This document shows positions 26,401 to 35,707 of a stretch of DNA of 64,000 nt, piece after piece (the first letter of the stretch is position 1; every line of letters begins with the position of its first letter). The DNA is from Girardinichthys multiradiatus (taxonomy: Eukaryota > Chordata > Actinopteri > Cyprinodontiformes > Goodeidae). The stretch is taken from the NCBI RefSeq assembly GCF_021462225.1, contig NC_061800.1, positions 6,396,501 through 6,460,500 on the forward strand, in the 5' to 3' direction. Position numbers and translations under genes: made by a program. The notes beneath the pieces are model-generated. The model ran no database searches, was not told the DNA's origin, and was given only the letters and a program-made list of their open reading frames with translations.

Positions 26401-29400
26401 CTGATGAACTTGAGAAGATGCTCAAAACAAACTCTAAATAAGAATTGTTTGTTATGTCAAGTCCCTTTGGAATCAATAAGTTCTTGATGGCTGACCCAGT
26501 TGTTAAGTGGTTGCAGGCAGTCCATTAACCTCATAATATTTCTGGAGGTAACGAGGTTCAAACACTTCAAGGTCTCTGCCTTTTGGAGCCTGCAGGCACG
26601 TTAGCGTACCAAACGTTTTAATTTGTCTGAAACATGTTTTTTACTGTTGCCTGGGTTTTCACAGGGTGAACCAAGCCTTTCTAGACAAACTGGAATGTAA
26701 AAACAGAGGAATGGAGATGGAAACACACAAGAAGTTCAGTCAGGAGGAAGAACCTCCACGTTTGGCTCCTGATGACTGCAGACAAGAGACCGCAGCTGAA
26801 AAAGTCTCCCTGACTCACCCGGAACCAGATTCTGAGCAGAGCTGCTCCAACTGGACAGAGGAAACTGGTGAGCTGAAATTATGTGTGTGTAACCCACAAT
26901 CTACTCTTTCTCACACCCTTTTTTTTACATTTGCTATATACTGGTTAACCAAACCTAAATCAAGTATGTGACAGGAGTTCCCCAACTCATCCTTTCTGGG
27001 TTTGACTGTTTAGTCTGTAATAAATCAGTGGTTTATCACTCCTCAGAAATGCTAGGATGAAGTTACGAGTGGTACATTGCGGGGCTGTTCCTCCTAGCTT
27101 TTAAATCTTGAAGATACGTGTAGTTTTTGGGGGCACTGCAAATGTGTGACTGGATGTGTGTGAGAAAGCTTGTTCTCGGCCTCTCCTTCAAATAAAAGAA
27201 TCTTAGCAAGAGAGGACACTCACTTGGTGTGACACATCTGTAAAGGGCATCAAACCTGAACATCAACACATGCAAACGTCAGGTCCAGACAGCAGTCATG
27301 GAAGGAAACCCTCCTGGGAAGACTGACAAAGTTGGCATGCAGCCATCCACACATTAAAATGTGCCTCCCATAGCTGTCTGAAAATGACAGCTCGCATGCT
27401 ATGAATAACTGCAGCTCATACTACATTTACAGGAACAGATTGTCATTATTATTATCTGCTGAGAACTGTTTCTGCCTGCAGCTAAACAACAAAACATATT
27501 ACCGTCTCACACTATATGTGCCGGCGGGACAATATTGTACATTGTATGCAATAAAAATGATAACAAATAAAATATCTAATCAATGATGAGAGAAAGTACA
27601 GATACAGTTACAAATGAACAGATAGATTTTCACATATTAATGTATAATCAGATTGTTTACTTTTCACTGGAAAAGAACATAATTCAATTACAGATAAATA
27701 ACAAACATTAATTGTGTTTACACAAAAAATATTAGAACAAATATTTAGAGCTGAAGAAAAAGTTTGGACACCCTAATAGTTAGTCTTACCCCCTTTGGCG
27801 TTGAGGTGCTTCTTGTCACCATCTACAAGTCTCTGACCTCAGTCTAGGGAAAGTTTTCCCCACTCCTCACTTTCAGCTGGGAAACTTATGTTCTTGCATT
27901 TACAGCCTGTTTTAGTTACCCTACAGCATCTCAGTGAGATCAAGATCTGGGCTTCAACACCCAGACCTACCATTTCTTAATTCACAGCTAGTCCTTGGTG
28001 AATTAACAGGTCTGTTCGGGGCATTTTCATGTTACAAGGTCCAAGTCTGCTTCAGCTTTTATTTTTTTTAAGACTTTAAGTCTCACATTTTCCTCCGGCA
28101 TGATACACAACATGATGGTGAGCTGACCAGGTGCTGCTGTCGTAAAGGATCCTCTAACAATCATACTTTCAGCTCTATGCTTTACAGTTGGTAAGAGGTT
28201 CTTCCCTGGAATTCTGGATGAGTAATGTTTTGGCCCTATTGGGAAACCTAAAGTAGAGACAAGAACAGCAGAAGCATAGAAAGAAGGACTTTAGTAACAG
28301 AACCCAAGAGACAAGAAATAGCGGTGACGGCAGGGTGTGGACAACAGAGGACCTGAAAAAGGAGTAACTTAACCAAGAAGTATGTATCAAGAGTATGTCA
28401 ATGAGACCAGAATTAGAAAATTAAGCTCAACGTACAACAGATTATGATATTACCTGGTCCATACCAAACATGTACCATGTTCCAGTGTCCTAATGCTTCA
28501 GTTTTAGGCTCAACTGTTCAAAAGCTGGCTGCATGGTGGTACAGATTTTGACACTGTTGCCTTGAAGCAAGTTTGCATGTCCCCCTGTGCATTATTGGAT
28601 TCTTTCTGGGTATTATATTTCAGATCAACGGTAACAAGATCCTGCTGTAGATTCTGTTTTGAAATGTTATGGTTTTGAAGATTTCTTTTGGCATCTTGCA
28701 ACTGTGTTAAATATTCACTTACCTCGGGATGCTGAATAGTTAGAACTTATCCAATTAATAGTGGCCTTACCTTCCCTCTCAATAATCAACAAATATCTAT
28801 TAGATCATTTGGGGCACTCATGGAGCATTAAAATTTACTTCCTACATGGTCAGTTGATCATTTATTATGAAAACATTTAAGTAAATCAACGGGATCATGA
28901 TGTCACGGAAAAGTAATGTACCTGGTCAGAATGCTGCAAGACACAGTGAATTCCCCCCATTGATCACAGTACACATTTTTTTCTAAGGGAATAGATTAAA
29001 TGCATCATACATGCTTCACAGACCACACGGGACTTTATGTTCCACAGAATCTTCTTCATTTGTTTAGATGACATGTTCACATATTTAGATCCAAGTAACA
29101 GGTGTGTTTCAAAATGTCCGGACTACGTGTCAAGATAGGAAACAGTGCGACAGCAGCATAAGGTCTGATCAAAACTTAAACTTTTGTGTCACATTTCTAA
29201 AAAAGGATCTAGACCTAGGATCGACAGAAGGACACCTTAAATAGGGTTAAAGATGGTGGTAAGGTGGAAGACACTGAGTGTTATACCTCAGAGCAAAATT
29301 AAACAGTGTGTTACTCGAAACCTTGCCTGGCCAAAAGGGACAGTTGTTCTAAACTTATCTGACAGCACCTGCTTTTAGTGGTAATTATAAAGTCAAACTC

Positions 29401-32400
29401 ATCCTGTACATCCAGTTTAAACCAGATATTTACACACTGTATAAAAAGAGAAATGTGTTTTATGTCTGACATAAATCAAACAAAAATGTGACTGTTTGTG
29501 GTCAATTAAAATAACTCGTTATGTTTGACACCTGCCAATTTGTTTTAAGGCAACACCTTAAACACACTGCTTCCTTGTGTGACATCATTTGAAAATCAAA
29601 CGAAATCAGCACAGATATCAGGAAGAGGATTGTGGACGCCCTGAAGTCTGCTTTATCCTTGGGTTCAATTTCCAAATGCCTGACGGAGCCATTTTCATCT
29701 GTCAAAAACAATTATATGCAAATATAAACAGCATAGGAATGTGCAGCCAATATATTGTTCAGAAAGCTGACTGATCTGTGTCCCAGAGATGAACAGGTTT
29801 TGGTACAAACTGTTCATGTCAACCCCAGAACAAAGATAAAGGGCTTGTTAAGACACTGGTTGAAACTGGTGAGAGAGTGTCATTATCCACAGTGGAGTGT
29901 GTCTTGCACTGACAAAGACTGAAAGCCCAGTCAGCGAAGCTAGGAAGAAATCACTATTACAAAAGTTACATGAAGCTAGATTACAGTTTGCAAATGCATT
30001 CATGGAGAAGGTAATTCACTGTTGCAGACATGTTCTGTTGTCTGAAAATTAAAATGAACTGAAATGCTGGTAAAGGCCATCATGACTTTATATTTGGCGG
30101 ATATAGGGGGAGGCTTGCAAGACTGTGAGCACCATCCTAACTGTGAAGTACAGGGGTGGCAGCATCATGTTGTGTTAGTGTTTTACTGCAGGATGCATTG
30201 GTGCACTTCACAAAATAGATGGCATCTTGAGCAAAGAACATTGTGTGGAAATACTGAAGCAACATCTCAAGACATCCGCCAGGAAGTTATAGCTTGGGCT
30301 TAAATGGGTCTTCCAAATTGACAGTGACCCTAAGAATAGCACCATATGAGTTACAAACTGGCTTAAGGACAACAAAGTTAATGTTTCAGAGCAGCCGTTG
30401 CAAAGCCCTGATCTCATAGAATATGTATGGATGTATGGGCAGAGCCAGCCTTCAACCCTGACCCAGTTACACCTGTTTTGTCAGGAGGAATGGGCAGAAC
30501 TATTTGTAAAAACAAATAAAAAATATTATCTTTCTCATTTTTCTGCATCTTAGCTAATATAAATTATTTGGGTTACCCTGATCCCCCTAAAACAGAAAAC
30601 ATTTGGTCTGATTTAATGTCAGATGGAGAGAAAAAAAGGTTATGTCTAGACTGCAATAAAAACCAAACAGGGAGTTAATAAAGAAGGCAGCAGGTATTTG
30701 TCCTTTTATTGGTTTACAATTTGGTTTGTTCATTTTGAACACAATTATTTTTGGTTATGAAATGCAGCCATCTATTTCGTACCGACCTTCAATCCACTCT
30801 TACTCGCCAGGGGGATGATTCATACCTGCTTGGACAACTTATGATTTAAAGTAATTTTCTGTGTTCTTCTCATAACGAACAGTAAACAAACAATATTATT
30901 TACCATCAGGGGTCTGTGTGACATGTTGTGTTCTGATTAGGGGCATAAACTGACATATGTCCCACTCAGTTTGACTGAAACAAAGATAACACCAATGGCT
31001 TGAAGTCTAAAATCTCTGAAAATCATTAATTTAAGCCTTTTTAACAAGCACTGCACCAATAAAAAAAAAAAAAAAGATGATAATGCAATATTATTGTTTA
31101 GTATTATGATTGTAGTATTGGTTTTGTTTCAGCCAAATTTTACCCTTTTCTCTTTTTGTTTAATCATCACAATGTCCCAACCATTCTCTGAAAATTTTTA
31201 TATTTCAGTCACTAAAATACAGTGTTTTTAAGGCTAGTGAAAGTACATCTAACTGGCCAAATATCATATTAGCATGCAGGGCTTAATGAAACATACATGA
31301 AAGCAGTTTTTTCTGAGTTTGATAGTGCAGTCATTGATATTGTTTGGACAACTGTGATTCATTATATTGTGTTTCTATAGGTTTTATGACTACTTCCTGG
31401 AATTTATGAAATTATAAACCTAACAAAAAGTAGCTCATAAAAAGGAATTGGAAGTAGTAAGAGATGAGATGACAATATGTGGGTGCTAGATGGGGGTTCG
31501 CGGGGCCAAATTCACCTGAAGCAGAAAGTAGTGTTTAGTTCAAATTAATATTGTGGAACATCAGAAGCCATTGGACAGCCAGTCAAATTTGCAAATCGTC
31601 ATACCCACAATATCTGGTATATCTTGAAATGCTATTAACATAGAAATTAAGCTCCTGATTTCAGCTCAGTTTTTTCATCAAGTGGATACTGTGTTTTTCT
31701 TCTTGATCAGACTACAACATATTTTTATACCTCAGAAATCCCAGCATATCAAAAACAGAGTAAAGAGTCTGTACAATTTTTTGTTGTTTCTCTGTATTGA
31801 AAAAGGAAAAGGTATAGGTTTTCTTTGACAACGACACTGATCCCAAGTTTTAGGCTTCTTATCCTACCTCTCTATTGCAAGTGTTTACTGGAATAATTGC
31901 CATCAAAACTGTAGCCAAAGCGGGACAGCTTCACTAGTCCACGGTCAAAGCCAAAATACCCAAGAATATTTTAGACCTTCAACCTCAGGACTGCCACTGT
32001 GGGTGCAGTTCTGCTTGTCACAATCCCACAACATCCTCAATCCATGACGGAATGTGTTCACCAGATCCGACCTATGTTTTACCAACATGAAGATTGTTTT
32101 TTCCGTTCTGCAATAACCTGCCTCAGTCAATCTCTTGCCTTACTGAGTAATGAGGAGATTTTCTCATCCTCAAATAGAGTGATGTACAAGTTATCCCTTC
32201 ACAGGAAGTAGCATAAAATTCAGTTCACACAGATTTAAGTTGATTTAGGTCATGTTTATAGTATATTTTGTACAGACAACAGGAACTAGCTCATTTTGAT
32301 TTGTTGTCCATCTTTTTTATTCTCCCTCTTCTCACATATAATGAATTATACTATGGCTAAATTCATAAAACCCCTTTTATTCACATTTGTTTTTCACTGT

Positions 32401-33845
32401 CCAGAAAGCAAAATAAATCAAAAACAACCAATCAAACAATGTTTTTAGTTTGAGGTAATTTTGTACACATTCAGGATGGTTATCTGCTTTTAACTAGTTC
32501 TGATGAACAAAACGTCCCCTGACATAAATTAAAACATTATATTGATTAATTACACTCAGACTGATGTTTTCAAGCCTTCATTTTGGTTAATTATGATGAT
32601 AATCCTAAACATGACATTTAGGATAAGAATATTACATCAGACCAATAAAAACAACTCAATTCTAATGCAGAAATGTGGATTTCATGAAAAGTATGTTTAA
32701 TACCTGCTTAATCAGAATCAGCTTTATTGCCAGGTTTGTGCAGACAAACAAGGAATTTGATTCCAGTACACTTTCCTCTTTAGGTTGTTATTTTCAAAAG
32801 GTACTTTTACTCTGACAAACGAGCCTCATCAGAACGCATATTATAATTTATTAAATATGACTGCATATGGCTGTTTTAAATGCACTGGAGAAATCAAATA
32901 AGTCAGATGCTCCAACAGGAGTCTTTTCTAGGACCTTCATGATGTAGGATGTCAGGGCAACAGAGATTTTCATTAAGGATTGACGAATGAGGTTTTTTAG
33001 GTACCGGAACAAGGCAGGATGACGTCCAAAGCATTTGAACCTTCTTCTGGGTCGGTTTAGGCTGGCTCTGTTCTGGGGACTCCTCTGGAACCTCTGGAGA
33101 TCATTGTGGAAAGACGGATTCTTCATAAAATGAAGAACATTATGGAGAACCCTGAGCATCCTCTTCATGAGATTGTCCTACAACAACAGAGCGTCTTCAG
33201 TCAGAGGCTTCTTCAGATCTGCTGTAAGACGGAGCGCTACAGGAGATCCTTCCTGCCCACAGCCATCAGCATCTACAACAGCTCTTTGAAGAAACCTTCA
33301 TAATATGAGCTATAACAACATTTAATTTCCCTTTGGGATTAATAAAGTATTTTTGAATTGAATTGAATTGAATTGAATTGAATTGAATTGAATTAAAGGT
33401 ACTGCAGAATCCCATATAGCTGGTCCACATGGCCCTGCTATGTGGTCCACACAGTCAAAGTGGTCAATGTGCTTTACAGGGAATCAAAGAAACAGAGATG
33501 AGACAACAAAAACTCATTAAAAACATAAAGCATTACATGAAAGGAAAGGAAAGAAATGTTGAAATGACAAATTTAAGCAAATAAATAGCTATAAATCTGT
33601 TGTGAAAAAGCTTTTTCATCAGAAAGAAAATATTTACACATTTGAATGAGCCAATTTAAAACAAAAAGGAATGAAATGCACTTCCTGTCTGTTTTCCAGA
33701 TCCAGAGCCTGACTATCACTGGAACTTGATAAAACTAATTAACAACTTTCCTGACTGCAACAAAGAATTCCTCAAGGACATTCTTAACCAGTGCAACTGT
33801 GATTATGAGCAGGCCTACACACTCCTCATCTGCACACTTAATTGA
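11436..33845 (+). CDS. epsti1: EPSTI1-like gene, spliced span of nine recognised exons
   Basis: Joined exons: 11436/11441-11494, 11579-11662, 11756-11832, 13136-13219, 17245-17318, 21518-21596, 25651-25724, 26665-26867, 33700-33845. All have GT/AG borders and every junction phase matches, giving about 290 residues plus an unseen N-terminus. Identity rests on the order of EPSTI1-like segments: FTVIPPNQSRRSEI, then QRWKETHK, LNPERLGG, EELQKMKAKQREK and VNQAFLDKL. Mammalian EPSTI1 is an interferon-inducible, macrophage- and tumour-stroma-associated protein with a long charged helix; its biochemical role is not well defined. The central 130 residues here are K/E/R/Q-rich and probably coiled. The last exon adds a CUE-like domain. 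A human segment of about 30 residues (with KAEENRKLQKMK) between exons six and seven has no counterpart I could find. Introns carry many transposons. Confidence 0.88.
11579..11662 (+). CDS. epsti1: EPSTI1 exon, start of charged helix
   Basis: Acceptor ttctgcag, donor ctgg/gtaatc, phase 1 in and out. Encodes VAQKEEEELQRWKETHK followed by a proline run and LNPERLG. The W-K-E spacing and the closing RLGG match mammalian EPSTI1 (LEKWKEQNRAKP and RRLGG). Confidence 0.88.
11756..11832 (+). CDS. epsti1: EPSTI1 exon, AEARQRQ helix
   Basis: Acceptor aatccatccag, donor aagaag/gtacat. Encodes GGDVTLAEARQRQFTDVK then CYKIQKK, entering in phase 1 and leaving in phase 0. It corresponds to the EVRQKQQLQLMQSKYKQK segment of mammalian EPSTI1. 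Confidence 0.87.
11953..12898 (+). mobile_element. Degenerate Tc1-like transposon with internal deletion
   Basis: TA then caatgccttgcaaaggaatt starts the left repeat, and attccaggggtgtgaatact then ttagcaggcactt ends the right one. Between them only the N-terminal transposase part survives (12180-12560, with tccacctcaactgacaggcc and an adjoining E-L-Q-K-like stretch); the catalytic half is deleted. It lies in an intron of the EPSTI1 gene. Confidence 0.8.
13136..13219 (+). CDS. epsti1: EPSTI1 exon, E/K-rich helix
   Basis: Acceptor ttttttttcaag, donor gagaag/gtgaaa, phase 0 at both ends, 84 bp. Encodes LKKEDMDKKRRQEEEEELQK then MKAKQREK. The ELQKMKAxQREK run is nearly identical to mammalian EPSTI1 and is the strongest single identifier of the gene. 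Strong predicted helix or coiled coil. Confidence 0.92.
13472..14354 (-). mobile_element. Relic Tc1/mariner-like element with gatggccaa ends
   Basis: The left end after TA (13470-13471) is caattatggccaaacgctt. The right end reads aacccttggccatcactg before TA (14355-14356). Inverted, these match at most positions. The interior still shows transposase-like minus-strand fragments but with many stops. It sits in the EPSTI1 intron between exons four and five. Confidence 0.7.
14355..16190. other. epsti1: EPSTI1 intron sequence without assigned content
   Basis: No gene recognised. Short open frames (14740-14922, 15066-15263, 15318-15515, 15795-15998) carry no domain or splice context. Confidence 0.4.
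16195..16815 (-). mobile_element. Relic Tc1-like repeat in an EPSTI1 intron
   Basis: Begins ataagtgtgcacacccttaa and ends with the inverted gatgtgtacacttttgaga. Between are wording fragments of a fish Tc1-type element (cttgacttggtaatattcgc, ttctccagatct). It is heavily decayed and carries no open transposase. Confidence 0.55.
17245..17318 (+). CDS. epsti1: EPSTI1 exon, KKMKEQEDERRREQ
   Basis: Acceptor gcgtttcag, donor catcag/gtcagc. Phase 0 in, phase 2 out. Encodes SECLKKMKEQEDERRREQ then LHQDHI. Aligns with the mammalian SNKLEEKKRLQENLRREAFR segment and continues the charged helix. Confidence 0.86.
17565..18740 (-). mobile_element. Degenerate Tc1-like transposon
   Basis: The left repeat is tgtgctgcaaaagtattcac near 17572, followed by the typical atcacaaacttcagtgtatg block. 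Minus-strand transposase pieces follow. The clearest is 18500-18688 (MKTKENSRQARVKVLEKF), the N-terminal HTH. Upstream pieces around 17930-18300 carry the P-W-like and GG-rich blocks in broken frames. The right inverted repeat is missing or replaced before the LINE at 18865. Confidence 0.8.
18865..21300 (-). mobile_element. L2/Maui-like LINE, 5'-truncated
   Basis: Minus-strand non-LTR retrotransposon lying antisense in the EPSTI1 intron before exon six. It contains a reverse transcriptase ORF and a 3' UTR (18865-19570) shared with the copy at 2164-3222. It extends 5' to about 21300 (PRFLFSTVAKLTQSHSS region), where homology ends, so the endonuclease domain is lost. The 3' end lacks the final tail present in copy 1. 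Confidence 0.88.
19575..21294 (-). pseudogene. L2/Maui reverse transcriptase, one stop and two small duplications
   Basis: A single frame from about 21294 to 19575 interrupted only by TAA at 20780-20778. Motif A is LLDLSAAFDTVDHN, motif B is GVPQGSVLGPILF, and motif C is CYADDTQLYLP with both catalytic aspartates. There are two in-frame tandem duplications. One is 12 bp at 20801-20824 (NYRQIYRPIS instead of NYRPIS). The other is 21 bp at 20360-20401 (LFTIYRKLFTIYQ), between motifs B and C. The usual C-terminal LPVxxREADT segment is shifted out of frame after FSY at the 3' end. Domain order, motifs and 3' UTR support L2/Maui. Confidence 0.9.
21518..21596 (+). CDS. epsti1: EPSTI1 exon, TTESFLQR
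   Basis: Acceptor tttgtag, donor tccatg/gtgagc. Phase 2 in, phase 0 out. Encodes TTESFLQRCERRSAAPSSTA then AQTSSM. TTESFL corresponds to the mammalian TAEFL motif, and the serine-rich tail is typical of this less conserved part. It lies about 220 bp downstream of the 5' junction of the antisense LINE. Confidence 0.82.
21597..22365. other. epsti1: EPSTI1 intron sequence, nothing assigned
   Basis: Searched for the exon matching the mammalian KAEENRKLQKMK segment and found none. A tempting exon-like block at 22024-22104 encodes unrelated residues and runs into a stop. Confidence 0.35.
22366..22512 (-). repeat. tRNA-derived SINE
   Basis: On the minus strand a tRNA-like head (gggcgcaaagtagcagtaga, then ggcctcaatcctcgatgcag) is followed by an intact B-box, tgggttcgagtctt (reverse complement at 22438-22451). 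The body is ctgcaagtcttgccttttct and ccccacttcctgtctgccta. A degraded plus-strand copy lies at 44715-44832. Confidence 0.72.
22513..23479. other. epsti1: EPSTI1 intron, AT-rich, nothing assigned
   Basis: No coding or repeat signature that I can name. The 99-residue frame at 22370-22669 (minus) is the SINE read through. Confidence 0.35.
23480..24590 (+). pseudogene. L1-clade LINE ORF2 C-terminal fragment
   Basis: Plus-strand pieces read in L1 order: NSFEYLGITMSQSKL, then PPKSFFKSLDALLHLSR, ILQRPKSGGGFALPHM with PYYW, GLASFCDLYFDETFGSFTNL, LGLQLDKDGWQDTY, and AKLTKFFSDKNDSC. This is the region after the reverse transcriptase. It has several frameshifts and stops and no upstream RT, so it is a 5'-truncated dead copy. 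A related but antisense L1 is at 51940-54293. Confidence 0.78.
24591..25650. other. epsti1: EPSTI1 intron, nothing assigned
   Basis: Pyrimidine-rich at 24600-24800, otherwise featureless. The 89-residue frame at 24539-24808 is an L1 remnant running into low-complexity sequence. Confidence 0.35.
25651..25724 (+). CDS. epsti1: EPSTI1 exon, IKELQLEHKR
   Basis: Acceptor tttttttcag, donor aagag/gtacag. Phase 0 in, phase 2 out, 74 bp. Encodes SKKVDSQETDQQTKGIKELQ then LEHK, with R completed by the next exon. Length and position match the mammalian ELLELKRQQQEQERAKIHQT segment, and its end (HKR, then VNQAFLDKL) matches mammalian HRR-VNNAFLDRL. Confidence 0.82.
25725..26664. other. epsti1: EPSTI1 intron, nothing assigned
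   Basis: AT-rich with no recognisable transposon. Small open frames have no domain. Confidence 0.35.
26665..26867 (+). CDS. epsti1: EPSTI1 exon, VNQAFLDKL and acidic linker
   Basis: Acceptor ggttttcacag, donor gaaactg/gtgagc. Phase 2 in, phase 1 out. Begins with RVNQAFLDKLECK, the hallmark C-terminal motif of mammalian EPSTI1 (VNNAFLDRLQGK). It then runs on through about 55 hydrophilic residues rich in E, S, P and T (QEEEPPRLAPDD, PEPDSEQSCSNWTEET), which look like a disordered linker leading to the C-terminal domain. In the short human form as I recall it the protein ends soon after this motif. Confidence 0.9.
26868..27755. other. epsti1: EPSTI1 last intron, nothing assigned
   Basis: No gene. 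The frame continuing past the donor at 26868 reaches a stop at 26971 and is intron read-through. Confidence 0.35.
27760..28210 (-). mobile_element. Relic Tc1-like fragment (uncertain)
   Basis: Starts gaagaaaaagtttggacacc, an inverted-repeat-like phrase. The sequence following (tgaggtgcttcttgtcacca, ttccccactcctcactttc, cggcatgatacacaacatga) resembles the minus strand of a fish Tc1/mariner element. There is no open frame, so the family assignment is weak. Confidence 0.45.
28525..28622 (+). repeat. tRNA-derived SINE, internally deleted
   Basis: The tRNA-like head gctgcatggtggtacag and acactgttgccttgaagcaa joins directly to the body (ttgcatgtccccctgtgcat, then ggattctttctgggtat). The B-box segment present in the copy at 10743-10903 is missing, so the element is dead. 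Confidence 0.6.
29405..30545 (+). mobile_element. Degenerate Tc1-like transposon in the EPSTI1 last intron
   Basis: The inverted-repeat-like start (catccagtttaaaccagata) is followed from 29800 by transposase remnants on the plus strand: an N-terminal LKTLVETGERVS-like block, GGSIMLC-like sequence at 30150, FQIDSDPKNST at 30315, and a SPDLIEYVW remnant of the third catalytic motif near 30405. Stops and frameshifts throughout. Confidence 0.78.
30546..32700. other. epsti1: EPSTI1 last intron, mostly unassigned
   Basis: AT-rich sequence with a 15-bp poly-A run at about 31060. Around 31825 a short phrase resembles the Tc1 N-D-P-K catalytic region (acgacactgatcccaag), but too little survives to call an element. 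Confidence 0.35.
32705..32772 (-). repeat. LINE/SINE 3'-end fragment
   Basis: Contains cagaatcagctttattgcca followed by caaacaaggaatttgattcc, a familiar fish retroposon 3'-end phrase read on the minus strand. Only the terminal part is present. Confidence 0.5.
33050..33395 (+). mobile_element. Non-LTR LINE 3' end with (GAATT)n tail
   Basis: The plus-strand ORF end at 33106-33303 encodes EHPLHEIVLQQQSVFSQRL then CKTERYRRSFLPTAISIYN, the C-terminus typical of one fish non-LTR family. It is followed by the 3' UTR phrase tttccctttgggattaataa and a GAATT pentamer array (33353-33395, about eight units). Heavily 5'-truncated. It lies about 300 bp upstream of the last EPSTI1 exon. The same 3' UTR phrase recurs at 54375. 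Confidence 0.8.
33353..33395 (+). repeat. (GAATT)n microsatellite
   Basis: About eight tandem GAATT units forming the LINE tail. Such tails are replication-slippage prone. Confidence 0.9.
33700..33845 (+). CDS. epsti1: EPSTI1 last exon, CUE-like C-terminal domain
   Basis: Acceptor gttttccag; phase 1 entry (G+AT gives Asp); stop TGA 33843-33845. Encodes DPEPDYHWNLIKLINNFPD then CNKEFLKDILNQCNCDYEQ and AYTLLICTLN. The pattern L-x-x-x-F-P, a middle L-x-x-I-L, then D-x-x-x-A-x-x-L-L over about 40 residues is the CUE signature: FP in the first helix loop and a di-leucine in the third helix contact ubiquitin. The domain call is by eye. The acidic PEPD lead-in and clean phase matching make it part of this gene and not a separate ORF. 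Confidence 0.85.
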
Positions 33846-33903
33846 ATTTTATCTGGTTTGTTTCTAATTTGATTTGGGCAAGTACAATGGTATAACCTCT
33901 TTG

Positions 33904-33909
33904 AATAAA
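33904..33909 (+). promoter_or_regulatory. epsti1: Polyadenylation signal AATAAA of EPSTI1
   Basis: Canonical hexamer 59 bp past the stop codon, giving a short 3' UTR if used. Further AT-rich sequence follows, so alternative downstream sites are possible. Confidence 0.65.
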
Positions 33910-35529
33910 CAGATTCATTTGCAGAAGTTTGGTGTTTAGGTATAAAATGCTCTACAACCTGCCATTCACAACTATATTAAATGGTACCTACAAGGTAGTG
34001 TGTGATTCTTGGGATCTGTTTTCTATTATCCTGTTAATCTCCAAGTGTTTAGTGCCTTGTATCTGTCTGGAAACGATGATGAGTCATTTTGGGTTTTTGA
34101 CCCAACTCAGAGTTGATGTTTCTTTCATAGAAATATAGTAAAGGTCATTGCTTTATGACTCACAATCTTTAAATCACATTTTGGGTTTCTAATTAAATCA
34201 ATATGCTAAAAAAGCTTTTTTTGTTTTGTTTTATGGTCAAACTGGTGTGTCATGAATCTTATCAAAACACAGGAAAGAATTCAAGTTCCACAGAATGGTG
34301 CCCAGCAGTTTGAGAGGTTTCTGGGTATACACTGCTTCCTTTGAGGCTGTCCATTTAAGTTAGCACCACAGAGTTGGACATCAGAACTGATCAAATGACC
34401 GTGGCAACAAAGACCAATGGGTGGTGCTGTCCACATAAGGGGCTGAAAATCCCCCTCTAATTTAGCATGAAGTCATGTTTACTGCTGATGTCATTTAATA
34501 AATGTCGCCTCTCCAGAGATCAAAGTAAAACCCCACATTTTACAGACTGCACCCTGACTTTCATGATGCTAAAAAAAACTTACATTTTATATCAATAATT
34601 TTTGTGAAAACATTTGTAATTTCTTTTATGTTAACGACATGACATCTACTGCTTTAGAATTACTGATTGACTTTTATTGACGTGTCCATTAAAAAGTATT
34701 CTGTTCAAATAAACTGAAATGTACAATATGTATACATAATGATTGAAAATCATTGTTAATTATACTTTGGCATGAGTTTTTTAAACAGTGCAACCCAATT
34801 ACATATTTTTTATTCCTACTGCAAATAAATATGATGCTGCAGAAACAGTCTGACGTGTTGTAAGAAAATCCCTTTTAGAAGAGACATCTTGTGAAACACT
34901 AATATTTTTTTCCATACTTCTAGTTATAGTTTTATGTAATAGATAACAATTTCGAAGATTCCCATAATTTCTAGTAAAGTACAAAACATTTCAACATATG
35001 CATTTTTCCACTTTTATGAGACCAGGAGTCTCATCATTCTTCACATATTCTTAGTTTCATCTAAACAACAACTTGATCAGACTTCACTGAACCTCATTGA
35101 CAGGTTGAAATAAGAAAGGATAAGATAGAAAAATTATGCTGCACAATAATGTAAATGTTAGTGGATTATATTAATGGCCTTATTTCACTCTAGGGAACAC
35201 GTTTTGACTCAGGATAATGTTAGCCTATTATTTGCTAAGAATACCCAACAGAAAAAGTACAGAAATGTGTGTTGTAAAACATAGAAATAATTGGCAAAAC
35301 ACAAATCTTCAAAACGTTTGGCCTATATTTAGTTAGCACAAGTTAGTGCTAGCTACACTTTAGTGTCGAGCGTATACTTCTGTCTACTTTTACATGCACA
35401 TGAACTGTGATGACATCCTATTCTTAATTTATAATGTCAAATTTGTTGATGGACCCACCGTTGTCAGCAATAGCAAGTTAAACTATTCTGTAGACATCTT
35501 CCACAAGGTTTAGGAGTGTGTTGATAGTT
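33910..35529. other. Intergenic, nothing assigned
   Basis: AT-rich; no gene or repeat recognised. Short frames at 33929-34138 and 34799-34984 have no domain. Confidence 0.35.
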
Positions 35530-35706
35530 AGATGAAAAACCGGAATTGCAGCCTCCGCTCTGATTCATCCAAAAGGTGTTAAAGAAGGTTGAGGTCAGGA
35601 CTGTGCAGGTGAGTCAAGTTTCTCTACACCAACCTTGGTGTACACCTGCAGCCATGGAAGTGTTTGGAACACTGGAATTCATTGATCTGGTGGTGTGACC
35701 CAATAT
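35530..35706. repeat. Fragment of a common fish DNA-transposon repeat
   Basis: Contains tgcagcctccgctctgattc, catccaaaaggtgtt, ggttgaggtcaggactgtgc and cctgcagccatggaagtg, phrases of a widespread decayed Tc1/mariner-type repeat in fish. No open frame. Confidence 0.5.
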
Positions 35707-35707
35707 A

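Noticed and set aside
31800..32200. Possible Tc1 remnant around a gacactgatcccaag phrase
   Set aside because: Only one short motif is recognisable; termini and order of motifs cannot be shown.
32851..33168. A 105-codon minus-strand frame downstream of the SINE-like fragment
   Set aside because: It overlaps, antisense, the plus-strand LINE C-terminus and has no domain of its own.
33353..33395. Short tandem repeats considered as a CRISPR array
   Set aside because: Perfect pentamers without spacers at the tail of a LINE; a microsatellite in a eukaryotic genome.
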